From positions 72,109,139-72,173,138 of the forward strand of contig NC_134577.1 of NCBI RefSeq assembly GCF_050947875.1: a stretch of DNA of 64,000 nt. The letters are read 5' to 3'. The stretch is from Dermacentor variabilis. Taxonomy: Eukaryota > Arthropoda > Arachnida > Ixodida > Ixodidae. The translations under genes and the position numbers were made by a program. The notes beneath the pieces were generated by a model. It did not search any database and was not told the DNA's origin. It saw nothing but the letters and a program-made list of their open reading frames with translations. Below are positions 11,235 through 22,820 of this stretch, one piece after another; positions within the stretch are counted from its first letter, which is position 1; every line of letters starts with the position of its first letter.

Positions 11235-11940
11235 TTCGAAGCATGCTTTGAAGGCTAATGGACACACATCTGCATATATGCGCACTTCGCATCCCGCCTG
11301 GTAAGCCTCAGTCACTCTGTGTGGCGTCGAAATATTTTGGACAAGCGCGCGATCCGCGTAACATATGCGGCGTACAGTCTTACGTGATCATACTAGCGTC
11401 CCGGGAAATATGTACTCTGAACTGCAACATAAATTTACCGTGTCGTCGTTATTGTTGTAACCTCAACACATGACTCCATGATCCTGCCGCTGCCATCTTC
11501 TTCATTTTCGATGTCCTGTGTGTCCACGTTCCGCGTCAATGCTTTTTCAGCGTCGTTGAAAAAGTGAGCGACGCGGCTTTCGTCAGCGAGGCATGGCGTT
11601 GTCAAAGGCCTGCACACAACCCTTTCGCAACGTTGTGGAAGCGTTGCTTGAAGGATTTCAAGTTGCTTCATGTCCTTCGGATACAGCACAATGCATGTAA
11701 CACGAGCTCCTGTCGCCAACTGGGCGTCAGCGCCCACTGCTGCATCGCGTTCACCGCGGCCACAGCCCAGCATCGGAGCGTTAGCAAACTTAAATCTCGG
11801 AGGCAACGTCGGAGGCTGCAGCCCTGCAGGCGCCGCAATGCTAGCAGAAGTGGCCTGCGGGGAGAGCCAATAGGCGCGCAGCTCTGACGCCGCGGCGTCG
11901 AGGGGATAGGATTTCCTTATACGTGGCCCGGCAAATTATC
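11235..11940 (-). repeat. Inverted repeat 1, right arm
   Basis: Uninterrupted partner of the left arm, and therefore the empty-site reference for the LINE insertion at 8304-9215. The matching site reads GAGTCATGTG on the minus strand, where the left arm has the duplicated GCCAT. Confidence 0.75.
11435..11806 (-). CDS. Unknown frame within inverted repeat 1 right arm
   Basis: A 123-codon frame that I do not recognise. Much of its reading (GCGRGERDAA, then CIVLYPKDMKQLEILQ, then VCRPLTTPCLADESRVA) is also readable on the plus strand of the left arm at about 7998-8215. After a frameshift the left arm continues FNDAEK.(A/V)(L/F)TRNVD. Conservation of a reading in both arms could mean the repeat once carried a coding exon, or simply that the arms are recent copies. 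No domain, signal peptide or membrane segment is evident. I do not claim it is expressed. Confidence 0.25.
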   Translation of the reverse strand: MPPRFKFANAPMLGCGRGERDAAVGADAQLATGARVTCIVLYPKDMKQLEILQATLPQRCERVVCRPLTTPCLADESRVAHFFNDAEKALTRNVDTQDIENEEDGSGRIMESCVEVTTITTTR

Positions 11941-13534
11941 ATCGATAAGTTATCATTGGTCGGGCTAGTGTTCATATTTGCCGATTAACCTTTCGCAGTT
12001 ACTTTTTAAATTCAGCTTTTCTTTCAGATATTATGAGTCTCCGTAAGCTAAAAATGCATACACCAGAAAGAGTGTCCAGAAAAATTGAAGGTTTTAAACA
12101 ATTAAAGCAGCAAAATATATGAGTTCCCGAAACACACATTAAGTTTTCATATGCGTTAGAGACTAGACAGACTATAAAATTCCAACATAAGTGTCATATG
12201 TGCGCCCTATTAACGACGGCAAAATGTGAACACGCCGAATTGCGAGACAGCTAGACGCCCGGGCAGGACAGCAAGGCTCGAGAATGATGGCGAAGAGAAA
12301 GTGCGGAGCGTCGCTCTCCTGCTTAGCGCTTCACTCACGGGGGATTCGTGATGTCACAAGCTCGGCGAGCCTTTTATTACGCTACTTTCAGGGCTACCAC
12401 TTGCGAGCGCACGGGAATAACCAGTCGGCCCCCGCATCTTTCGATCAATAACAGCACGTTACTGTTCCTTTCACGATAGAACAACCCTATAAGCCCCATC
12501 GGAGCTGTTATTGGGCCTGACAATAGCCTGGCATCTGCGTTCGTATCTGACAGATACACCAGGCTGACAGCTAAAGCGAAACTGAAGGCAGACGCGAGCC
12601 GACAAACAAAGGACGGGGGAAAGAATTGTACCATTAGTTAAAAGCTAAGACGCAGTTGACAGACACTTTCGCACTTTAGTTTTGCTTGCGTCAAGCTTGC
12701 GAAAAGTTGTGACGCGAGAGAATCTGGGGGGATTAATTCATCCTCTAGCAGCCATACTAAATCCCCGCAAATAGTGCGAGCTTCTGAAGGTCCATTAGCT
12801 GTAGAGTTTCTTGTGTTATCATTTTTTATGTGTTCCTTTCCTCAGCTGAAATTATGTAACTGCTGATCACACCAAATGCTGCTAGGCCATTTTTGCGTAA
12901 GAGTGCTCCAACGCACAGTCTACAACGAAGTGCGTCGACACCATCTCTCAGTGATTATAAAACCATAGTATTTCGCAGTATTTGGCGCACAGTTGGTTTC
13001 TATTCATTCAGGCTGTCTATGGTGAACTCATCTAGCCCTCAATCACTAATTTTTTTACCTTTATCTTCCAAATCAGGTGTTAATAAGGGCACATTGGCCT
13101 AATAATACTATAACAATCGCAACGGCAAATCAGGTCGCGAGGATCAGAAAGCATGCACCCCCTTCCCCTGGAACAATATATGGGCAACCGAAGTAATTAT
13201 CTTTCAAGACGCCGTAGTGGTTTCAGATCTAATGCACACGTTCCTCGCAAAAGTGTTTCATGAGACCAAATGTTTAATAGGAATGCCATTTCTTACATTT
13301 TACAACCCTATGCTCGAATCTACACACCACGAGTTACTGTTGCTTGAAAAGTAAATATTTCTCACCGTTCATACTGCTCAAGATTATGCACCCACAAGCT
13401 CAGGTTACCACAACAGCACTGGACTACGGTGTAAGCAATTGTGTTGCGAGAACAGCTGCGTTTAGAGAAGCCACGTTGGCTAGTAAAACCAAACCAGGAA
13501 AATGTTTCTTTCCTAAAGTTATGTAACTTCATAC
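11941..13534. other. No gene recognised
   Basis: AT-rich intergenic sequence with short frames only. A GC-richer patch at about 12230-12380 has no recognisable content. Confidence 0.45.
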
Positions 13535-13775
13535 TATTTTATCAGTACATAGATTATACTCAATATATTACGCCAGATGAACACAAGTGATGAAAGTAAG
13601 AAAGGCACAGAGTAACTTAACTCTCGTTCTAATGGAAACGAAGATGTAATAAGCAAACAGTAAATGCATTTGGATGACAAAAGCAAGCTGCAGTCGGTGA
13701 CAGCCGAACCCACATATTTCGCATTACGTTTGCGATTCTTTACCAGTTGAGCTATGGTGGTGACTGTTCTCACAT
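13535..13775 (-). mobile_element. Decayed tRNA-derived SINE
   Basis: The minus strand near 13765-13735 reads ATAGCTCAACTGGTAAAG, which fits a Pol III A box (TRGCNNAGYNGG) with one mismatch. About 30-40 bases further, GGGTTCGGCTGTC is a damaged B box. The intervening AATCGCAAACGTAATGCGAA resembles a tRNA anticodon-arm region I recall from tick SINEs. An AT-rich tail runs to about 13535. It is unlikely to be transcribed, given the B-box damage. Confidence 0.5.
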
Positions 13776-15964
13776 TTTCATTACTGGGCATATTTGCATG
13801 CGCACAAGATCTAGCCATGAGAATGTTAACCACCGCCACCCGCCGCCATGGAACAAAATTAAGAACAGTCCGTTAGCCCCACACGTCACGTAGCACTTAA
13901 ATTTAGGGGCAGAGAACTGGCCAGTGAACGCTCGCGTGCAATTTGAAGGCATCAACGCGCTGCCAGAGTCGAAAGGAGCTGGTAAAATCAAAGCACGGAT
14001 ATTTTAGCGGTATTTCAGCAAACTAGCGACAAGGAAACTCATCACCGTAGATCTCAGTACATGACGATGCACTGTCCTGACGACAATTCTAGGAGTTTCG
14101 GTAAGATGCGTTTTTACTTGGATGGCACGATTAAAATATTTGGCGTTCCTCGGTCAGTCAGTACGTTACTCAGTAAGATAACTGCTTGACACCGCAGTAC
14201 CACTAGTATCACTCAACAAATGGCTTGCCCGGCAATGCTAACACATTTCTCACAGATTCCCCTTAAATGGCTTCTGTGCCTCAGCCTTCTTTGAGATCTC
14301 GCTCAACGACATCTGACACAGGTTTCTGCACATACGCATGTGTACTGCATTTAGCGTCCTGTCACGCCGCAATGGCACATCGGAATTTTTCATGTGCTCA
14401 CGGACAATACAATTTATATAATAAGTTCCTTAATGTTCGGGCTTAGATGCGTCCCTGTCGCACAAAAAACGATGCGATGCTACAGGGTTAAATGGGCTGT
14501 TATGCTAACAGTACAAAAAGTCGTCTTCGTGCGTAATTACTCCCTTCCTGCTCTCACTCTGCTAATCGGCGATGTCGCAGGGATTTTTGAAAGTAATGAA
14601 CGACAACGGTGGGAAGTTGCCCACCTTGCCTTATAGTTGCCCAATGATAATAAGGCACAGTTCCTTCATCTAATATTGGACGTTCGACCTCAATATATAT
14701 GCTGTTACAGCCGACCGAGATCTATTACACTTTTTCATAGTTGCAAGTTAGGGCACTCTAAACGTTGAAAAAAAAAACAAATCACTCAAGCCAGTTAGAA
14801 CTCAGTGGTAATGACAAAAACAGACGTGCTGAAACTATCAGGATGACAACTTGGAAAAGACTGGCTATCCAGCAATTGTCATTAAGCTCAGCTTGCGTTA
14901 TTTCCACCAAATAATGCGCCGAGGTAGCAAAGACAAGTGCAAATTTGAAGTTATTACTTCTTCATATTATACACCTCAAGAATAGAAGCAGTGGTCGCGC
15001 CAGATATAAAGTTCATTTCGTCTTTTTCTCTATATAGGAATATATTTTGACGTGTAAGCTCCCACTTTCCCAGAAACTTCGTTTAATATACATACTAATT
15101 AAGACATCAAGAAGTTTGCGAGATGTGTTGCAGGCATGGTTCATATGGTCCCGTTTGTATTTGCAAGGTTTACGTAAGCCAATCTGTACATTTTATCTAT
15201 GTGCGCTAAGGGAGCATCAAGCGTCGCAGAAATCATCTGGGCCCTCACATGTTGCATTAGATCTGGCACAAGGTGCGGGTACTCACGTGTTTTCAGTAAA
15301 CCGAGATAATTTTCAAAAGTAATAACCCTGTCAAACATAAATTTGTAGGGGTCTTTTTTATTGAAGAAAAGAAAGAAAGGAAGGGATGCTTGCGTCCGCC
15401 ATCCTTCCTTCAACTAAGCCGTTAGAGAATTGCATTTCTAGATTGGTAGCTCCAGTGTATGCTTTAGTTTAAGCTTTTAGACTTCGCAATTAACACTCAG
15501 TATTGTTAATTGGTATCGATAATCACTTTCATGCTTATATACGTGAAGATTCATCGACGATTCACTCACTTGCAGCAACAGGTATTGCCATCAGGCTACC
15601 CCTTTTCCCTCTTTTCACCGTGCTAAAAGGTACTCATGATGAATTTGTACCAGAAAGTCTGCTGGTTTGTCTTACCCAAACTGTCTCTAGTTTGTTTTCA
15701 GACATCGATGCATTTCAGTACGTTTGATCATACCTGTTGTTTATTGTGGCATTTATTTTCCATATATTCATTTTGCGGAAAGAAGGAGTAGGCAGCGTGA
15801 CTTGTAGGCTCCAAATATATTGATAACAGAGATTAGGATACCTCGACGGAGAGGTAAGTCCTACTGTCGTCTGGTATTTTCGTAAACATCCTACTGTCCT
15901 TGATGAAAAAGAAGGCTTTCCCAAGTTCCTTGAGCAAACGAACATTTCGCCCATCGAAATTTCT
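13776..15964. other. No gene recognised
   Basis: AT-rich DNA without a convincing coding frame. An imperfect inverted repeat (AAGGAAGGGATG with CATCCTTCCTT, one-base bulge) lies at about 15376-15410. Confidence 0.45.
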
Positions 15965-16031
15965 AATCAATCAATCAATCGATCGATCGATCAATCAATC
16001 AGTCAATCAATCAATCAATCAATCAATCAAT
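15965..16031. repeat. AATC/GATC microsatellite, LINE 3' tail
   Basis: About 16 units of AATC with three GATC variants and one AGTC. On the minus strand this is a (TTGA)n run directly after the 3' UTR of the adjoining LINE, the usual tail type of CR1/L2-group elements. Confidence 0.9.
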
Positions 16032-18107
16032 TATCTTTATTTCCTTGGAATAGGAGGTGTACGGGACTAAAAGCTTCAGCAGCTTGACGAGGTCCCGACA
16101 CCTTTACAGATGGCAAAACAGCAGGATCATGGTCAGTCATGCACAAAGAGTTCAAATAATCCAACGAATATTACATAACATCGAGCAACAAAAAAGCTTT
16201 GTAACAAAGCGCAAGAACAATACAACCCAATTGCATAGACTTGAAATGGCATGAACATGAAAAACAGTGATCGACATGTAGAGGGAAAAGAATTCGAAAG
16301 GATGTACTATTTCTGAAAATAAATGGACTGGGCGAAACGCTTAATGAGAGAATTTTGATTACACGAAGGATCAAAATCTCCATGGTTTAATAGGTTCAGA
16401 AGGGAACGTAGTTTACAGAACAAAGATTGTTCATCATAAGAAGTTCTAGGGGGTGGGTACAGTCCACATTTCATTGTGCCTGGTAGAACGAACACTATGT
16501 TTATTTTAACTTAGCAAGATTAATTATGGTATTGGTTCCATACTAAACAAAAGCTTTATAACACAGCGTCTGCCTACAGTTATATAAACAGAACACTGGT
16601 AGAATTTCATACTTTGTAAGAAGAAGTTTTGCAGAAGAAGCATAATGTACAGCAGCAATATGTCGTATGGTTCTTTTCTGCAGCAGATACAGTTTGCGCA
16701 AATTTGTTAGGCCAGTAGTACACCACACTATGCTGCAGTACTGCAACATAGAGGACACTGACACATTGTAGATCATAATCTTCACCTTTGTAGGAAGAAT
16801 ACATCACGTACGTGCAAGGACACCAATGGCAGACGACATCTATGAATGGAGGTTTTCGACATGTGCATTCCATGCAAGGTGCTCTAAAAAATGTATTCCA
16901 AGGGTTTTAACAGAATCCACCAACTCTAACTGCTGAGAGCCCAAAAATAAATTCAACTTCTTTGTTAGCGTTTTTCCTTTAGGCGTGTACAAAATAACTT
17001 GTGTTTTTGAAGGGTTTCTTTTTAAAGAATTCACCGTGGCCCAGGCATCTAGGTTAGACAGCGTTTTGTTAGCCATCGCTTCTATCTCTGTTTCGAAGTT
17101 CCCTCTAATAAAAACTGTTGTGTCATCAGCATATGAGACGAATGTTGCGTTGTCGGTGCAGTGTACAATATCATTTATGTAAATCAAAAATAAGATTGGC
17201 CCTGGAATGCTTCCCTGGGGCATACCAACAACGACCGGCTTCCTTGCAGATGTTTCATTGTTTGTATCTACGAATTCTGTCCTGTTTGAAAGATAGGATT
17301 CTGAAAGCGCATGTGCTGTTCCACGCACAGCATAGTTTTCTAGTTTACTAAGAAGGATGGCATGATCAATTAAGTCAAATTCCTTGGAAAAATCGACGTA
17401 TATGCCTAATGCCATTTGACTGCGACTGAATGCATCTATAATTTCTTTTTGAGTCAAGAGGGCTGTTTCGGTAGAGCAATGCTTCCTAAACCCATGTTGA
17501 AAGTCTTTCAACAAATTGTGGTGATTAAAAAATGATAGCAATCTGATATGCATTAATTTCTCAATACCTTTCTAAAACACTGGAATCAACGAAATGGGTC
17601 GATAGTTGTTTAGTGCCCCCTTATCACCATGCTTGAAGACTGGAACAACGCATGAAGTCTGCATTTGTCTTGGAAGTATGCCTGTAGTTAATATTAACTT
17701 ATAAATATGGGTAAGAACACGGCATATAATATCATGCACATACTTTATGGGGGGAATCTAGATGCCATCGGCGTTCAGGGACCGGCTGTTACATATATCA
17801 CTGATGCAAGAAAAGACTTCTGAGGGGCAAGTTGGGGCAAGAAATAGAGTGTTACTAAACGCGTTTACAGGCAGGAACTGAATATGGTTGTTGAGACCCT
17901 CAACGTCATTTAACTGTGGTTTTAATGTGAAGATTTCGTTAAACGCGTTTGGGATAGCATTTCCGCAAAGTTTCTGCCCGTTATGACACATAACATCTGG
18001 AATAGCTGAAATTGAATTGGGCTTTAGCAAAGAATTCAAATTGTGCCAGAGAAGATCACTTTTTTGATTGGCTGGGTCACTAAAGATTCCCACGTAGTAA
18101 GCATCCT
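16032..18107 (-). mobile_element. CR1/L2-like LINE, 5'-truncated
   Basis: A minus-strand non-LTR retrotransposon. A partial ORF2 (RT onward) is followed by a 3' UTR of about 500 bp and the tetranucleotide tail at 15965-16031. The similarity begins abruptly near 18107, where the reading YYVGIFSDPANQKSDL starts and unrelated DNA lies upstream, so the 5' end is truncated. It lacks the endonuclease. No target duplication was found. Confidence 0.85.
16543..18093 (-). pseudogene. CR1/L2-like reverse transcriptase remnant
   Basis: Minus-strand readings in order: upstream linker (18093-17758), a stop, then YRPISLIPVF near 17600, another stop, then a 237-codon frame (17553-16840). That frame has QHGFRKHCSTETALLTQKE, the first catalytic block YVDFSKEFD, MPQGSIPGPILFLIYINDI and the active-site YADD. 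The C-terminal part continues in other frames (16785-16543: LQYCSIVWCTTGLTNLRKLY). The catalytic aspartates survive, but stops and frameshifts make it non-functional. Confidence 0.88.
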
Positions 18108-20030
18108 TAGCAGGGGTTGGTGCGGTACTCTACCACGTACACCACCCCGTGAATCCCAGCTGTCAACAGAGTCGCCCGACTCAGCAACGTTCCTCTGTAC
18201 ATCCCAAAATGCACGTAGTTCCTCTATGAGGGCGAGTTTTGGTGCTCGTCAGATACCTGCTGCCTCGAGCGACGGCTGCAGCTAGGCATTTGGTTTTGGG
18301 AAACCGGGGCACTGACGGCTGGCGCCTAACGAACCGCACCGCCTTCCGGCAAAGCCGTACAAGCGTCGCAAGAACGAAAAAAAAGAATAGGCACGGGGCT
18401 CTTTATGCGTCAATAGAGATGTCCCCGTTCTGGAAACTTTTTTTATTTTTGCATCTCCTCGCGCTTACGTCCAATTTCCTCGGCACTACCGTGTCCTTTG
18501 CACCTGGTTCTCGTCGCCGACTCCGGAACGGGCGGCGGCGCCAGTAGTCGAGAGACCATTGATGATGCGTCGGGTTGGCTGGCCTTCGTTACGCGTCTTT
18601 TCAGTGCACAGAGTCTTCCGGGGTTCCCTTCAGGCGCTCTCTTTCTCAGTTCTTTCGTTGTTTTGCTTTGAGGGCGAACCGTTCTTGATCATTTAGGCTA
18701 CGCCTGTACTTGTTCAACGTAAAAGGAGCCGCCTGGAGTTTGTCCGCGCTATTCGTCGTGATTACATCCCTAGTCCCGAGGCCACGTGTTCACGGAGACG
18801 ATGCCGTTGACAATGACGTGAGCCAGCTTCATCCTTAGGACGCTTACGACGGCCTCAATAAAGCCGGCCAATAGTAATTGAAGTTTTTTCTCGGTGTAAA
18901 TCTTGGGAGTCATACGTACTACTCAGAAAGCTGCCACTAAAATGTATATCGTTCGGTTCCTAGCCAAAGCAGAAAGACGGGATGGTTTCTTTACCAAGTA
19001 ACGCGTCGTGACAAGAGGTAGAAAGTGTTGTAAAGTAGAAATCAGAGAGACAGAAATGGCACCTCTTTTTTGTACCTACCACTTAGACTTACCGAACCAG
19101 TTAGCGGGTGGAAAGAAACCAACGCAAAACAAACTTTACCACCCACACATGTCAAGTTAAATTTGAAGTGAGGTAGTTCATTTCCTGCGAGATAGGAACT
19201 TCGAGACATCGAGCGTCTTTTACGTCTCCCTGAGTTTTTCCTTAAGCCTTTTCATCACTCAGACCTATGACGCTGTTTGAAGGCACCGAGAATGCATAGC
19301 GGGAGCATGAAAGTGTTCAATGCAAAAAATCGACATGCCGCAGCTAGGAATTATGACTCAAAAGGTCAAACACAACAAGCGCGATCTGAATGACCTGAAT
19401 GAAGTTTTTCATACGCTACCATACACGCCTCCCCCCCCCCCCCCGTCCTGCAAAACGGTATTTTACGGCTGGTAAACATCACACAGCCATGCAACCGTGA
19501 CAACGAAGAGGCTGTGGATCATTGCATATCAAATTCTCATGCGACGCACTTTCCTTGGTAGCCTGTACAAAAACACGTGTTCTAATATAAGAACATATGT
19601 TCACGTCTGGACAATTTGCCTACGCAGCAGGCTTGCCGCTTCCATAGCTACTAATTTTCTTCTGTGGCAACAGCGACATCGGGAGAGAGAGATCGATAGA
19701 GGCATATTTATTTCAATGAGCAATCTTTCAGCAAACTTCTCCTAAGAAAGCATAGTCGGGTATGTTCACTACGTGGAATAGCAACGACATATGAGACAAA
19801 CCAATATGACTGATAGTTCCTAATTATAATGCCGATTTGTTCAGTACGAAACAAATGTACCGTGACTTACCGATAGCATTTCGAGCCTCCTGTATATAGT
19901 CCGCCTGGGCAAAATCGAGCTTAAAGTAAAAATAAACTCTTGCTTAGATACATCGCAGTGCTAAACGTTGAATACTGTAACTGGTACAGTAAGCAAGCAA
20001 AAAAAAAACTTACTGTCAGACATTGAAATC

Positions 20031-20055
20031 GTGGGTCCATTATTAATGGACCCAC
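20031..20055. repeat. 12-bp-arm perfect hairpin
   Basis: GTGGGTCCATTA (20031-20042), one central T, then its exact reverse complement (20044-20055). No run of U follows that would suggest a Pol III terminator. Confidence 0.9.
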
Positions 20056-21446
20056 GTTGCAAATCTCATCAAAGTTATACTCAACAGAAAGGCAACTTGG
20101 GGGAGTTTGTGCAAGCTCGTATTTGACAAGCCGCAGTGCAAAACTAGAGGACGAAGAAAGTATTCTGGCAACACAAGCGCTGACTCTAAACTAAATCGCA
20201 TTTGGACCTTAGCGCTTGCGTTTTGATCCTCTTTTCTCCGTACTCATTTAGTTAGCACTGCTGCTTGTGTCAAATATGAAGAGTCAGTCTCATTGGAACT
20301 GTCAGGACTAGAGTTGATAGCGCTTGCTTCCACGAACCGTTAGTACACGTCTTAACAGGATTTGCACTTGGACTCTTGCAGGACTTTACGGCGAATGTAT
20401 TAAGGGGTCTTGTGCGGTAACGGTGGCGGAAGCGTGGCCTGTATGACATGTGAAACGTAAATCCAGCAACGTATCGCGAGCCACCTCATCAAGACGGTCG
20501 CATGACAAGGCTGGCGCATCGCGCGCGCGCACCATCTTTGGTAAAACAATAAACGCTACAGGAACATGCGTTAGTTACGGCGGACACTGTAAAAGCACGA
20601 AGTTCGGATGAAGTCCGAGGTTTGAATATCTACACGCAAATATCAAAGTAATTACGCCCCATATATTGAAGCCTTTGCAGGTTTTGGGGCAGATTTCGGC
20701 TTGTGCCTTATCATTCTGCGCTTACTTCCACTGGGATAAAACGACTTCCTGGTAGTGCAGCATAGTCGTCTTTGATCTACTAGATTATTTTATTTTTGTG
20801 CATCTGTAAAGGTCTTCTTTAGCTCGGCATATGTGAATTCGCTGGTAACGTGACGTGGGTAAGTGTCCCACGAATCACTGACCAACATTTATGCATTTTT
20901 TTTCAGTAACGATTGCAGCGTAAGAGCAGATAGTTCATTTTGGCGTTAGCGTGTTTGTTATTAATATTCAATGAGGTTCCATAAGTGTGCTGAGAAATGA
21001 TTGAAATAAAGAGAGCCGCTTTACACATTTCTAACAGCATTCCTTTGCATGCCGCGAGCTGTCATTATCTTCTACAAAACATCCGTAATGCACTACGGAG
21101 CTGATTTTGATACCGTCTTGAATTACTGCTAGAAGGCAAAGAAAAGGACACCATGTGAGGAGACAGATGAAATTACTGTAATCGCAGATACCTAAGTCCC
21201 CAACTTGAAGTGAGACATCTTATAGACTTAGTAAAGGCAGTGAATTGGCCTTATGGGCGTACCAAGTCGCAATTAACTCTTGAGAAGGCGATCCATCATG
21301 CTATAAAATAAAGACGCTGGTACTAGATTGATAATTGAACCAGAACGGAATGGCAGTCTGGGCTCTCACAGCGTCAGCGGATATTTTCCCCATCGCTGTT
21401 ATGAAAACAGTTATCAATGCTTAATCCTGATTGACGTTCACTAGGG

Positions 21447-21501
<55 letters not shown>
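21447..21501. repeat. TA dinucleotide microsatellite
   Basis: About 27 uninterrupted TA units. Frames crossing it give a meaningless Tyr-Ile repeat. Confidence 0.98.
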
Positions 21502-21503
<2 letters not shown>

Positions 21504-22334
21504 AGCACTGGCCATCATCCATCATCATACACTTGCAACCGCTATTTAATACATTCTTTTTTTCTTTTCTTGAAGTCAGCGCGTGGACCTTCTCCTCCCT
21601 CAGTCCGTGCCTTATTTGATGTATTTTATTCCAACGTGTTTGCGTGTGATACCAGCAACGGAAGGTTACGGTAATATTGCTATGTGAATTGTTGGAATAC
21701 ATTATTGTAGCCTGATATTTTTTCAAGTGACTTTAGTGCATTGGCGGCCTATTAACCCTCTCTGCAATTTTGCCGTGACTGTCGTCCCAGCTTTGACTTG
21801 TATTTTCTCTCTCAGAATAAAATAGCATATTGCACCTGGTACTTGCAGATCTGGGCGTCTTCAGATAAAGACAGACAAAGTGGGGTCCCAAATACTTTGT
21901 TTTCAGCCAAATTTTTGTATGAGGCAGGAAAATGTCTGCGTAGAAAGGAGTCTAACTCGGTTTTGCGAAGCGCAGCAGATTTTTTCCGAAAGAACATCTT
22001 GTTTCACTATAGCCAAAAAAGCGCATTTAATGACTCGTAGATTTGACGAATTCAAAGGCCCAGTACTCTAAAATTAACGCGTTGTACCCCTACAAATTTT
22101 TTGGGGTAAATCTACACCGCTAGTACTATTGGCCCACGTGAAGGGAAATTTATATCACTCATACAAAGCTTTTAAAGAAATCGCAATGCTTCAGCTTTTG
22201 GGCAACTGCCTTTGAATGACTCCGAAATCAGTGTTTGCTTTTTTGCTTTTTTAGCTAAGGCGATGGAGCTGAAAGAAATTCCTGACTGATGTCCTGACTA
22301 CGCACTGCAGTAGTGCCATGGCGCTTACCTGCTG

Positions 22335-22820
22335 GGCTGGTACATCGTTTCTGTACACGGGGAGCACCTCAGATAGCAGATGTAGTTAGAGATAAATGCC
22401 AGGAATAGGCTCCCCGGCTGGTACATCGTTTCTGTACACGGGGAGCACCTCAGATAGCAGATGTAGTTAGAGATAAATGCCAGGAACAGGCTCCCCGGCT
22501 GGTACATCGTTTCTGTACACGGGGAGCACCTCAGATAGCAGATGTAGTTAGAGATAAATGCCAGGAATAGGCTCCCCGGCTGGTACATCGTTTCTGTACA
22601 CGGGGAGCACCTCAGATAGCAGATGTAGTTAGAGATAAATGCCAGGAATAGGCTCCCCGGCTGGTACATCGTTTCTGTACACGGGGAGCACCTCAGATAG
22701 CAGATGTAGTTAGAGATAAATGCCAGGAATAGGCTCCCCGGCTGGTACATCGTTTCTGTACACGGGGAGCACCTCAGATAGCAGATGTAGTTAGAGATAA
22801 ATGCCAGGAATAGGCTCCCC
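22335..22820. repeat. Six-copy 81-bp tandem repeat
   Basis: Units start at 22335, 22416, 22497, 22578, 22659 and 22740. They are almost identical; the second copy ends GAACAGG where the others have GAATAGG. Since 81 is divisible by 3, the minus strand stays open for 141 codons as a repeated 27-residue unit beginning MYQPGSLFLAFISNY. Each unit junction can fold: GCTCCCCG pairs with CGGGGAGC and, inside it, GTACA with TGTAC. Homogeneity implies recent amplification or ongoing conversion. It is probably a minisatellite rather than a protein gene. Confidence 0.95.

Larger units (their letters stand above)
7830..11940. mobile_element. Long inverted-repeat element (arms about 0.7 kb)
   Basis: The outer sequences at 7830-8303 plus 9216-9471 match the reverse complement of 11235-11940, by eye at roughly four bases in five. 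Shared landmarks include GATGCTGGGCTG, GAACGCGATGCAGCAGTG and CCAAAATATTTCGACGCC. The spacer (9472-11234) is unrelated. The layout fits a DNA transposon with long terminal inverted repeats, a foldback element, or two opposed copies of one dispersed repeat. No transposase is recognisable in the spacer, so it would be non-autonomous. No flanking target duplication was identified. Confidence 0.65.
18108..22334. other. No gene recognised; small repeats only
   Basis: GC-rich at about 18120-18560, then AT-rich. Contents I can support are a C14 run (19431-19444), a 12-bp-arm perfect hairpin (20031-20055) and a TA microsatellite (21447-21501). Predicted frames are short and domain-free. Confidence 0.45.

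Noticed and set aside
22325..22750. 141-residue repeat protein from the 81-bp array
   Set aside because: Open only because the period is a multiple of three. No sign of expression, and it ends where the array ends.
22335..22820. CRISPR-like array
   Set aside because: There are no variable spacers between repeats; it is a direct tandem minisatellite in a eukaryotic context.
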